From positions 934,001 to 998,000 of the forward strand of contig OX457037.1 in assembly GCA_949752735.1 (NCBI GenBank): a stretch of DNA of 64,000 bases, in the 5' to 3' direction. The notes under the pieces are model-generated. The model searched no databases. It was given only the letters and a program-made list of their open reading frames with translations, and was not told the DNA's origin. Numbering within the stretch: position 1 is the first letter of the stretch; every line of letters starts with the position of its first letter. The translations under genes and the position numbers were made by a program. The stretch comes from Lumbricus terrestris. Taxonomy: Eukaryota > Annelida > Clitellata > Crassiclitellata > Lumbricidae. Of the stretch, positions 33,501 to 45,500 are shown in pieces.

Positions 33501-36500
33501 GTTTCGTGGTAGTTGTTGGTGGAGAAGAGGTCGTCGTTATAGGTATCGTGGTAGTTGTTGGTGGATAAGTGGTCGTCGTAATAGGTGTCGTGGTAGTTGT
33601 TGGTGTAGAAGAGGTCGTCGTTACAGGTGTCGTGGTAGTTGTTGGTGGAGAAGAGGTCGTCGTTACAGGTGTCGTGGTAGTTGTTGGTGGAGAAGTCGTC
33701 GCTTCAGATATCAGGGTAGTTGTTGGTGGAGAAGAGGTCGTCGTTACAGGTGACGTGGTAGTTGTTGGTGGAGAAGAGGTCGTCGTTATAGGTGTCGTGG
33801 TAGTTGTTGGTGGAGAAGTGGTCGTCGTTTCAGGTGTCGTGGTAGTTGTTGGTGGAGAAGAGGTCGTCGTTATAGGTGTGGTGGTAGTTGTTGGTGTAGA
33901 AGAGGTCGTCGTTACAGGTGTCGTGGTAGTTGTTGGTGGAGAAGAGGTCGTCGTTACAGGTGTCGTGGTAGTTGTTGGTGGAGAAGTCGTCGCTTCAGAT
34001 ATCAGGGTAGTTGTTGGTGGAGAAGAGGTCGTCGTTTCAGGTGTCGTGGTAGTTGTTGGTGGAGAAGAGGTCGTCGTTATAGGTGTCGTGGAAGTGGTTG
34101 ATGGAGAAGAGGTCGTCGTTATAGGTGTCGTGGTAGTTGTTGGTGGAGCAGAGGTCGTCGTTATAGGTGTCATGGTAGTTGTTGGTGGAGAAGAGGTCGT
34201 CGTTTCAGGTGTCGTGGTAGTTGTTGGTGGAGAAGAGGTCGTCGTTATAGGTGTCGTGGTAGTTGTTGGTGGAGAAGAGGTCGTCGTTATAGGTGTTGTG
34301 GTAGTTGTTGGTGGAGAAGAGGTCGTCGTTATAGGAGTCGTGGTAGTTGTTGGTGGAGAAGATGTCGACGTTATAGGTGTCGTGGTAGTTGTTGGTGGAG
34401 AAGAGGTCGTCGTTATAGGTGTCGTGGTAGTTGTTGGTGGAGAAGTGGTCGTCGTTACAGGTGTCGTGGTAGTTGTTGGTGGAGATGAGGTCGTCGTTAT
34501 AGGTGTCGTGGTAGTTGTTGATGGAGAAGAGGTCGTCGATATAGGTGTCGTGGTAGTTGTTGGTGGAGAAGAGGTCGTCGTTATTGGTGTCGTGGCAGTT
34601 GTTGGTGAAGCAGAGGTCGACGCAATAGGTGTCGTGGTAGTTGTTGGTGTAGAAGAAGTCGTCGTTTCAGGTGTCGTGGAAGTTGTTGGTGGAGAAGTGG
34701 TCGTCGTAAAAGGTGTCGTGGTAGTTGTTGGTGGAGAAGTGGTCGTCGTTATAGGTGTCGTGGTAGTTGTTGGTGGAGAAGAGGTCGTTGTTATAGGTGT
34801 CGTGGTAGTTGTTGGTGCAGAAGAAGTCGTCGTTAAAGGTGTCGTGGTGGTTGTTGATGGAGAAGAGGACGTCGTTATCGGTGTCGTGGTAGTTGTTGGT
34901 GGAGAAGTGGTCGTCGTTTGAAGTGTCGTGGTAGCTGTTGGTGGAGAAGAGGTCGTCGTTATAGGTGTCGTGGTAGTTGTTGGTGGAGAAGAGGTCGACG
35001 TTACAGGTTTCGTGGTAGTTGTTGGTGGAGAAGAGGTCGTCGTTATAGGTGTCGTGGTAGTTGTTGATGGAGAAGAGGTCGTCGTTATAGGTGTCGTGGT
35101 AGTTCTTGGTGGAGAAGTGGTCGTCGTTATAGGTGTCGTGGTAGTTGTTGGTGTAGAAGAGGTCGTCGTTACAGGTGTCGTGGTAGTTGTTGGTGGAGAA
35201 GAGGTCGTCGTTACAGGTGTCGTGGTAGTTGTTGGTGGAGAAGTCGTCGCTTCCGATATCAGGGTAGTTGTTGGTGGAGAAGAGGTCGTCGTTATAGGTG
35301 TCGTGGTAGTTGTTGGTGGAGAAGTGGTCGTCGTTTCAGGTGTCGTGGCAGTTGTTGGTGGAGAAGAGGTCGTCGTTATAGGTGTTGTGGTAGTTGTTGG
35401 TGTAGAAGAGGTCGTCGTTACAGGTGTCGTGGTAGTTGTTGGTGGAGAAGAGGTCGTCGTTACAGGTGTCGTGGTAGTTGTTGGTGGAGAAGTCGTCGCT
35501 TCAGATATCAGGGTAGTTGTCGGTGGAGAAGAGGTCGTCGTTTCAGGTGTCGTGGTAGTTGTTGGTGGAGAAGAGGTCGTCGTTATAGGTGTCGTGGAAG
35601 TTGTTGATGGAGAAGAGGTCGTCGTTATAGGTGTCGTGGTAGTTGTTGGTGGAGCAGAGGTCGTCGTTATAGGTGTCATGGTAGTTGTTGGTGGAGAAGA
35701 GATCGTCGTTATAGGTGTCGTGGTAGTTGTTGGTGGAGAAGAGGTCGTCGTTATTGGTGTCGTGGCAGTTGTTGGTGAAGCAGAGGTCGACGCAATAGGT
35801 GTCGTGGTAGTTGTTGGTGTAGAAGAAGTCGTCGTTTCAGGTGTCGTGGAAGTTGTTGGTGGAGAAGAGGTCGTCCTAAAAGGTGTCGTGGTAGTTGTTG
35901 GTGGAGAAGTGGTCGTCGTTACAGGTGTCGTGGTAGTTGTTGGTGGAGAAGAGGTCGTCGTAAAAGGTGTCGTGGTAGTTGTTGGTGGAGAAGTGGTCGT
36001 CGTAAAAGGTGTCGTGGTAGTTGTTGGTGGAGAAGTCGTCGCTTCAGATATCAGGGTAGTTGTTGGTGGAGAAGAAGTCGTCGTTAAAGGTGTCGTGGTA
36101 GTTGTTGGTGTAGAAGAAGTCGTCGTTTCAGGTGCCGTGGAAGTTGTTGGTGGAGAAGAGGTCGTCGTAAAAGGTGTCGTGGTAGTTGTTGGTGGAGAAG
36201 TGGTCGTCGTTACAGGTGTCGTGGTAGTTGTTGGTGGAGAAGAGGTCGTCGTTTCAGGTGTCGTGGTAGTTGTTGGTGGAGAAGAGGTCGTCGTAAAAGG
36301 TGTCGTGGTAGTTGTTGGTGGAGAAGTGGTCGTCGTTACAGGTGTCGTGGTAGTTGTTGGTGGAGAAGTCGTCGCTTCAGATATCAGGGTAGTTGTTGGT
36401 GGAGAAGAAGTCGTCGTTAAAGGTGTCGTGGTAGTTGTTGGTGTAGAAGAAGTCGTCGTTTCAGGTGTCGTGGAAGTTGTCGGTGGAGAAGAGGTCGTCG

Positions 36501-39500
36501 TAAAAGGTGTCGTGGTAGTTGTTGGTGGAGAAGAGGTCGTCGTTTCAGGTGTCGTGGTAGTTGTTGGTGGAGATGAGGTCGTCGTAAAAGGTGTCGTGGT
36601 AGTTGTTGGTGGAGAAGTGGTCGTCGTTACAGGTGTCGTGGTAGTTGTTGGTGGAGAAGTCGTCGCCTCAGATATCAGGGTAGTTGTTGGTGGAGAAGAG
36701 GTCGTCGTTATAGGTGTCGTGGTAGTTGTTGGTGGAGAAGAGGTCGACGTTACAGGTTTCGTGGTAGTTGTTGGTGGAGAAGAGGTCGTCGTTATAGGTA
36801 TCGTGGTAGTTGTTGGTGGATAAGTGGTCGTCGTAATAGGTGTCGTGGTAGTTGTTGGTGTAGAAGAGGTCGTCGTTACAGGTGTCGTGGTAGTTGTTGG
36901 TGGAGAAGAGGTCGTCGTTACAGGTGTCGTGGTAGTTGTTGGTGGAGAAGTCGTCGCTTCAGATATCAGGGTAGTTGTTGGTGGAGAAGAGGTCGTCGTT
37001 ACAGGTGACGTGGTAGTTGTTGGTGGAGAAGAGGTCGTCGTTATAGGTGTCGTGGTAGTTGTTGGTGGAGAAGTGGTCGTCGTTTCAGGTGTCGTGGTAG
37101 TTGTTGGTGGAGAAGTCGTCGCTTCAGATATCAGGGTAGTTGTTGGTGGAGAAGAGGTCGTCGTTATAGGTGTCGTGGTAGTTGTTGGTGGAGAAGTGGT
37201 CGTCGTTTCAGGTGTCGTGGCAGTTGTTGGTGGAGAAGAGGTCGTCGTTATAGGTGTTGTGGTAGTTGTTGGTGTAGAAGAGGTCGTCGTTACAGGTGTC
37301 GTGGTAGTTGTTGGTGGAGAAGAGGTCGTCGTTACAGGTGTCGTGGTAGTTGTTGGTGGAGAAGTGGTCGTCGTTTCAGGTGTCGTGGTAGTTGTTGGTG
37401 TAGAAGAAGTCGTCGTTTCAGGTGTCGTGGAAGTTGTCGGTGGAGAAGAGGTCGTCGTAAAAGGTGTCGTGGTAGTTGTTGGTGGAGAAGTGGTCGTCGT
37501 TACAGGTGTCGTGGCAGTTGTTGGTGGAGAAGAGGTCGTCGTTTCAGGTGTCGTGGTAGTTGTTGGTGGAGAAGAGGTCGTCGTAAAAGGTGTCGTGGTA
37601 GTTGTTGGTGGAGAAGTGGTCGTCGTTACAGGTGTCGTGGTAGTTGTTGGTGGAGAAGTCGTCGCTTCAGATATCAGGGTAGTTGTTGGTGGAGAAGAAG
37701 TCGTCGTTAAAGGTGTCGTGGTAGTTGTTGGTGGAGAAGAGGACGTCGTTATAGGTGTCGTGGTAGTTGTTGGTGGAGAAGAGGTCGTCGTTATAGGTGT
37801 CGTGGTAGTTGTTGGTGGAGAAGAGGTCGTCGTAAAAGGTGTCGTGGTAGTTGTTGGTGGAGAAGAGGTCGTCGTAAAAGGTGTCGTGGTAGTTGTTGGA
37901 GAAGAGGTCGTCGTTATAGGTGTCGTGGTAGTTGTTTGTGGAGAAGAAGTCGTCGTTAAAGGTGTCGTGGTAGTTGTTGGTGGAGAAGTCGTCGCTTCAG
38001 ATATCAGGGTAGTTGTTGGTGGAGAAGAGGTCGTCGTTTCAGGTGTCGTGGTAGTTGTTGGTGGAGAAGAGGTCGTCGTTATAGGTGTCGTGGAAGTTGT
38101 TGATGGAGAAGAGGTCGTCGTTATAGGTGTCGTGGTAGTTGTTGGTGGAGCAGAGGTCGTCGTTATAGGTGTCATGGTAGTTGTTGGTGGAGAAGAGGTC
38201 GTCGTTATAGGTGTCGTGGTAGTTGTTGGTGGAGAAGAGGTCGTCGTTATTGGTGTCGTGGCAGTTGTTGGTGAAGCAGAGGTCGACGCAATAGGTGTCG
38301 TGGTAGTTGTTGGTGTAGAAGAAGTCGTCGTTTCAGGTGTCGTGGAAGTTGTTGGTGGAGAAGAGGTCGTCGTAAAAGGTATCGTGGTAGTTGTTGGTGG
38401 AGAAGAGGTCGTCGTAAAAGGTGTCGTGGTAGTTGTTGGTGGAGAAGTGGTCGTCGTAAAAGGTGTCGTGGTAGTTGTTGGTGGAGAAGTCGTCGCTTCA
38501 GATATCAGGGTAGTTTTTGGTGGAGAAGAAGTCGTCGTTAAAGGTGTCGTGGTAGTTGTTGGTGTAGAAGAAGTCGTCGTTTCAGGTGCCGTGGAAGTTG
38601 TTGGTGGAGAAGAGGTCGTCGTAAAAGGTGTCGTGGTAGCTGTTGGTGGAGAAGTGGTCGTCGTTACAGGTGTCGTGGTAGTTGTTGGTGGAGAAGAGGT
38701 CGTCGTAAAAGGTGTCGTGGTAGTTGTTGGTGGAGAAGTGGTCGTCGTTACAGGTGTCGTGGTAGTTGTTGGTGGAGAAGTCGTCGCTTCAGATATCAGG
38801 GTAGTTGTTGGTGGAGAAGAAGTCGTCGTTAAAGGTGTCGTGGTAGTTGTTGGTGTAGAAGAAGTCGTCGTTTCAGGTGTCGTGGAAGTTGTTGGTGGAG
38901 AAGAGGTCGTCGTAAAAGGTGTCGTGGTAGTTGTTGGTGGAGAAGTGGTCGTCGTTACAGGTGTCGTGGTAGTTGTTGGTGGAGAAGAGGTCGTAGTTTC
39001 AGGTGTCGTGGTAGTTGTTGGTGGAGAAGAGGTCGTCGTAAAAGGTGTCGTGGTAGTTGTTGGTGGAGAAGTGGTCGTCGTTACAGGTGTCGTGGTAGTT
39101 GTTGGTGGAGAAGTCGTCGCTTCAGATATCAGGGTAGTTGTTGGTGGAGAAGAAGTCGTCGTTAAAGGTGTCGTGGTAGTTGTTGGTGGAGAAGAGGACG
39201 TCGTTATAGGTGTCGTGGTAGTTGTTGGTGGAGATGAGGTCGTCGTTATAGGTTTCGTGGTAGTTGTTGGTGTAGAAGAGGTCGTCGTAAAAGGTGTCGT
39301 GGTAGTTGTTGGTGGAGAAGAGGTCGTCGTAAAAGGTGTCGTGGTAGTTGTTGGAGAAGAGGTCGACGTTATAGGTGTCGTGGTAGTTGTTGGTGGAGAA
39401 GAAGTCGTCGTTAAAGGTGTCGTGGTAGTTGTTGGTGGAGAAGAGGACGTCGTTATTGGTGTCGTGGTAGTTGTTGGTCGAGAAGTGGTCGTCGTTTGAA

Positions 39501-42500
39501 GTGTCGTGGTAGCTGTTGGTGGAGAAGAGGTCGTCGTTATAGGTGTCGTGGTAGTTGTTGGTGGAGAAGAGGTCGACGTTACAGGTGTCGTGGTAGTTGT
39601 TGGTGGAGATGAGGTCGTCGTAATAGGTGTCGTGGTAGTTGTTGGTGGAGAAGAGGTCGTCGTAAAAGGTGTCGTGGTAGTTGTTGGTGGAGAAGTGGTC
39701 GTCGTTACAGGTGTCGTGGTAGTTGTTGGTGGAGAAGTCGTCGCTTCAGACATCAGGGTAGTTGTTGGTGGAGAAGAGGTCGTCGTTATAGGTGTCGTGG
39801 TAGTTGTTGGTGGAGAAGAGGTCGACGTAACAGGTTTCGTGGTAGTTGTTGGTGGAGAAGAGGTCGTCGTTATAGGTGTCGTGGTAGTTGTTGGTGGATA
39901 AGTGGTCGTCGTTATAGGTGTTGTGGTAGTTGTTGGTGTAGAAGAGGTCGTCGTTACAGGTGTCTTGGTAGTTGTTGGTGGAGAAGAGGTCGTCGTTACA
40001 GGTGTCGTGGTAGTTGTTGGTGGAGAAGTCGTCGCTTCAGATATCAGGGTAGTTGTTGGTGGAGAAGAGGTCGTCGTTACAGGTGACGTGGTAGTTGTTG
40101 GTGGAGAAGAGGTCGTCGTTATAGGTGTCGTGGTAGTTGTTGGTGGAGAAGTGGTCGTCGTTTCAGGTGTCGTGGTAGTTGTTGGTGGAGAAGAGGTCGT
40201 CGTTATAGGTGTTGTGGTAGTTGTTGGTGTAGAAGAGGTCGTCGTTACAGGTGTCGTGGTAGTTGTTGGTGGAGAAGAGGTCGTCGTTACAGGTGTCGTG
40301 GTAGTTGTTGGTGGAGAAGTCGTCGCTTCAGATATCAGGGTAGTTGTTGGTGGAGAAGAGGTCGTCGTTTCAGGTGTCGTGGTAGTTGTTGGTGGAGAAG
40401 AGGTCGTCGTTATAGGTGTCGTGGAAGTTGTTGGTGGAGCAGAGGTTGTCGTTATAGGTGTCATGGTAGTTGTTGGTGGAGAAGAGGACGTCGTTTCAGG
40501 TGTCGTGGTAGTTGTTGGTGGAGAAGAGGTCGTCGTTAAAGGTGTCGTGGTAGTTGTTGGTGGAGAAGAGGTCGTCGTTATAGGTGTTGTGGCAGTTGTT
40601 GGTGGAGAAGAGGTCGTCGTTATAGGAGTCGAGGTAGTTGTTGGTGGAGAAGATGTCGACGTTATAGGTGTCGTGGTAGTTGTTGGTGGAGAAGAGGTCG
40701 TCGTTATAGGTGTCGTGGTAGTTGTTGGTGGAGAAGTGGTCGTCGTTTGAAGTGTCGTGGTAGTTGTTGGTGGAGAAGTGGTCGTCGTTACAGGTGTCGT
40801 GGTAGTTGTTGGTGGAGATGAGGTCGTCGTTATAGGTGTCGTGGTAGTTGTTGATGGAGAAGAGGTCGTCGTTATAGGTGTCGTGGTAGTTGTTGGTGGA
40901 GAAGAGGTCGTCGTTATTGGTGTCGTGGCAGTTGTTGGTGAAGCAGAGGTCGACGCAATAGGTGTCGTGGTAGTTGTTGGTGTAGAAGAAGTCGTCGTTT
41001 CAGGTGTCGTGGAAGTTGTTGGTGGAGAAGAGGTCGTCGTAAAAGGTGTCGTGGTAGTTGTTGGTGGAGAAGTGGTCGTCGTTATAGGTGTCGTGGTAGT
41101 TGTTGGTGGAGAAGAGGTCGTCGTTATTGGTGTCGTGGCAGTTGTTGGTGAAGCAGAGGTCGACGCAATAGGTGTCGTTGTAGTTGTTGGTGTAGAAGAA
41201 GTCGTCGTTTCAGGTGTCGTGGAAGTTGTTGGTGGAGAAGAGGTCGTCGTAAAAGGTGTCGTGGTAGTTGTTGGTGGAGAAGTGGTCGTCGTTACAGGTG
41301 TCGTGGTAGTTGTTGGTGGAAAAGAGGTCGTGGTAAAAGGTGTGGTGGTAGTTGTTGGTGGAGAAGTGGTCGTCGTTACAGGTGTCCTGGAAGTTGTTGG
41401 TGGAGAAGTCGTCGCTTCAGATATCAGGGTAGTTGTTGGTGGAGAAGAAGTCGTCGTTAAAGGTGTCGTGGTAGTTGTTGGTGTAGAAGAAGTCGTCGTT
41501 TCAGGTGTCGTGGAGGTTGTTTGTTTAGAAGAGGTCGTCGTAAAAGGTGTCGTGGTAGTTGTTGGTGGAGAAGTGGTCGTCGTTACAGGTGTCGTGGTAG
41601 TTGTTGGTGGAGAAGAGGTCGTCGTTTCAGGTGTCGTGGTAGTTGTTGGTGGAGAAGAGGTCGTCGTAAAAGGTGTCGTGGTAGTTGTTGGTGGAGAAGT
41701 GGTCGTCGTTACAGGTGTCGTGGTAGTTGTTGGTGGAGAAGTCGTCGCTTCAGATATCAGGGTAGTTGTTGGTGGAGAAGAAGTCGTCGTTAAAGGTGTC
41801 GTGGTAATTGTTGGTGTAGAAGAAGTCGTCGTTTCAGGTGTCGTGGAAGTTGTTGGTGGAGAAGAGGTCGTCGTAAAAGGTGTCGTGGTAGTTGTTGGTG
41901 GAGAAGTGGTCGTCGTTACAGGTGTCGTGGTAGTTGTTGGTGGAGAAGAGGTCGTCGTTTCAGGTGTCGTGGTAGTTGTTGGTGGAGAAGAGGTCGTCGT
42001 AAAAGGTGTCGTGGTAGTTGTTGGTGGAGAAGTGGTCGTCGTTACAGGTGTCGTGGTAGTTGTTGGTGGAGAAGTCGTCGCTTCAGATATCAGGGTAGTT
42101 GTTGGTGGAGAAGAAGTCGTCGTTAAAGGTGTCGTGGTAGTTGTTGGTGGAGAAGAGGACGTCGTTATAGGTGTCGTGGTAGTTGTTGGTGTAGATGAGG
42201 TCGTCGTTATAGGTGTCGTGGTAGTTGTTGGTGGAGAAGAGGTCGTCGTAAAAGGTGTCGTGGTAGTTGTTGGTGGAGAAGAGGTCGTCGTAAAAGGTGT
42301 CGTGGTAGTTGTTGGAGAAGAGGTCGTCGTTATAGGTGTCGTGGTAGTTGTTGGTGGAGAAGAAGTCGTCGTTAAAGGTGTCGTGGTTGTTGTTGGTGGA
42401 GAAGAGGACGTCGTTATTGGTGTCGTGGTAGTTGTTGGTGGAGAAGTGGTCGTCGTTTGAAGTGTCGTGGTAGCTGTTGGTGGAGAAGAGGTCGTCGTTA

Positions 42501-45500
42501 TAGGTGTCGTGGTAGTTGTTGGTGGAGAAGAGGTCGACGTTACAGGTGTCGTGGTAGTTGTTGGTGGAGATGAGGTCGTCGTAATAGGTGTCGTGGTAGT
42601 TGTTGGTGGAGAAGAGGTCGTCGTAAAAGGTGTCGTGGTAGTTGTTGGTGGAGAAGTGGTCGTCGTTACAGGTGTCGTGGTAGTTGTTGGTGGAGAAGTC
42701 GTCGCTTCAGATATCAGGGTAGTTGTTGGTGGAGAAGAGGTCGTCGTTATAGGTGTCGTGGTAGTTGTTGGTGGAGATGAGGTCGTCGTTATAGGTGTCG
42801 TGGTAGTTGTTGGTGGAGAAGAGGTCGTCGTAAAAGGTGTCGTGGTAGTTGTTGGTGGAGAAGAGGTCGTCGTAAAAGGTGTCGTGGTGGTTGTTGGAGG
42901 AGAAGAGGTCGTCGTTATAGGTGTCGTGGTAGTTGTTTGTGGAGAAGAAGTCGTCGTTAAAGGTGTCGTGGTGGTTGTTGATGGAGAAGAGGACGTCGTT
43001 ATCGGTGTGGTGGTAGTTGTTGGTGGAGAAGTGGTCGTCGTTTGAAGTGTCGTGGTAGCTGTTGGTGGAGATGAGGTCGTCGTTATAGGTGTCGTGGTAG
43101 TTGTTGGTGGAGAAGAGGTCGTTGTTATAGGTGTCGTGGTAGTTGTTGATGGAGAAGAGGTCGTCGTTACAGGTGTCGTGGTAGTTGTTGGTGGAGAAGA
43201 GGTCGTCGTTACAGGTGTCGTGGTAGTTGTTGGTGGAGAAGTCGTCGCTTCAGATATCAGGGTAGTTGTTGGTGGAGAAGAGGTCGTCGTTACAGGTGAC
43301 GTGGTAGTTGTTGGTGGAGAAGAGGTCGTCGTTTTAGGTGTCGTGGTAGTTGTTGGTGGAGAAGTGGTCGTCGTTTCAGGTGTCGTGGTAGTTGTTGGTG
43401 GAGAAGAGGTCGTCGTTATAGGTGTTGTGGTAGTTGTTGGTGTAGAAGAGGTCGTCGTTACAGGTGTCGTGGTAGTTGTTGGTGGAGAAGAGGTCGTCGT
43501 TACAGGTGTCGTGGTAGTTGTTGGTGGAGAAGTCGTCGCTTCAGATATCAGGGTAGTTGTTGGTGGAGAAGAGGTCGTCGTTTCAGGTGTCGTGGTAGTT
43601 GTTGGTGGAGAAGAGGTCGTCGTTATAGGTGTCGTGGAAGTTGTTGATGGAGAAGAGGTCGTCGTTATAGGTGTCGTGGTAGTTGTTGGTGGAGCAGAGG
43701 TCGTCGTTATAGGTGTCATGGTAGTTGTTGGTGGAGAAGAGGTCGTCGTTATAGGTGTCGTGGTAGTTGTTGGTGGAGAAGAGGTCGTCGTTATTGGTGT
43801 CGTGGCAGTTGTTGGTGAAGCAGAGGTCGACGCAATAGGTGTCGTGGTAGTTGTTGGTGTAGAAGAAGTCGTCGTTTCAGGTGTCGTGGAAGTTGTTGGT
43901 GGAGAAGAGGTCGTCGTAAAAGGTGTCGTGGTAGTTGTTGGTGGAGAAGTGGTCGTCGTTACAGGTGTCGTGGTAGTTGTTGGTGGAGAAGAGGTCGTCG
44001 TAAAAGATGTCGTGGTAGTTGTTGGTGGAGAAGTGGTCGTCGTAAAAGGTGTCGTGGTAGTTGTTGGTGGCGAAGTCGTCGCTTCAGATATCAGGGTAGT
44101 TGTTGGTGGAGAAGAAGTCGTCGTTAAAGGTGTCGTGGTAGTTGTTGGTGTAGAAGAAGTCGTCGTTTCAGGTGCCGTGGAAGTTGTTGGTGGAGAAGAG
44201 GTCGTCGTAAAAGGTGTCGTGGTAGTTGTTGGTGGAGAAGTGGTCGTCGTTACAGGTGTCGTGGTAGTTGTTGGAGAAGAGGTCGTCGTTTCAGGTGTCG
44301 TGGTAGTTGTTGGTGGAGAAGAGGTCGTCGTAAAAGGTGGCGTGGTAGTTGTTGGTGGAGAAGTGGTCGTCGTTACAGGTGTCGTGGTAGTTGTTGGTGG
44401 AGAAGTCGTCGCTTCAGATATCAGGGTAGTTGTTGGTGGAGAAGAAGTCGTCGTTAAAGGTGTCGTGGTAGTTGTTGGTGTAGAAGAAGTCGTCGTTTCA
44501 GGTGTCGTGGAAGTTGTTGGTGGAGAAGAGGTCGTCGTAAAAGGTGTCGTGGTAGTTGTTGGTGGAGAAGTGGTCGTCGTTACAGGTGTCGTGGTAGTTG
44601 TTGGTGGAGAAGAGGTCGTCGTTTCAGGTGTCGTGGTAGTTGTTGGTGGAGAAGAGGTCGTCGTAAAAGGTGTCGTGGTAGTTGTTGGTGGAGAAGTGGT
44701 CGTCGTTACAGGTGTCGTGGTAGTTGTTGGTGGAGAAGTCGTCGCTTCAGATATCAGGGTAGTTGTTGGTGGAGAAGAAGTCGTCGTTAAAGGTGTCGTG
44801 GTAGTTGTTGGTGGAGAAGAGGACGTCGTTATAGGTGTCGTGGTAGTTGTTGGTGGAGATGAGGTCGTCGTTATAGGTGTCGTGGTAATTGTTGGTGGAG
44901 AAGAGGTCGTCGTAAAAGGTGTCGTGGTAGTTGTTGGTGGAGAAGAGGTCGTCGTAAAAGGTGTCGTGGTAGTTGTTGGAGAAGAGGTCGTCGTTATAGG
45001 TGTCGTGGTAGTTGTTGGTGGAGAAGAAGTCGTCGTTAAAGGTGTCGTGGTAGTTGTTGGTGGAGAAGAGGACGTCGTTATTGGTGTCGTGGTAGTTGTT
45101 GGTGGAGAAGTGGTCGTCGTTTGAAGTGTCGTGGTAGCTGTTGGTGAAGAAGAGGTCGTCGTTATAGGTGTCGTGGTAGTTGTTGGTGGAGAAGAGGTCG
45201 ACGTTACAGGTGTCGTGGTAGTTGTTGGTGGAGATGAGGTCGTCGTAATAGGTGTCGTGGTAGTTGTTGGTGGAGAAGAGGTCGTCGCAAAAGGTGTCGT
45301 GGTAGTTGTTGGTGGAGAAGTGGTCGTCGTTACAGGTGTCGTGGTAGTTGTTGGTGGAGAAGTCGTCGCTTCAGATATCAGGGTAGTTGTTGGAGGAGAA
45401 GAGGTCGTCGTTATAGGTGTCGTGGTAGTTGTTGGTGGAGATGAGGTCGTCGTTATAGGTGTCGTGTTAGTTGTTGGTGGAGAAGAGGTCGTCGTAAAAG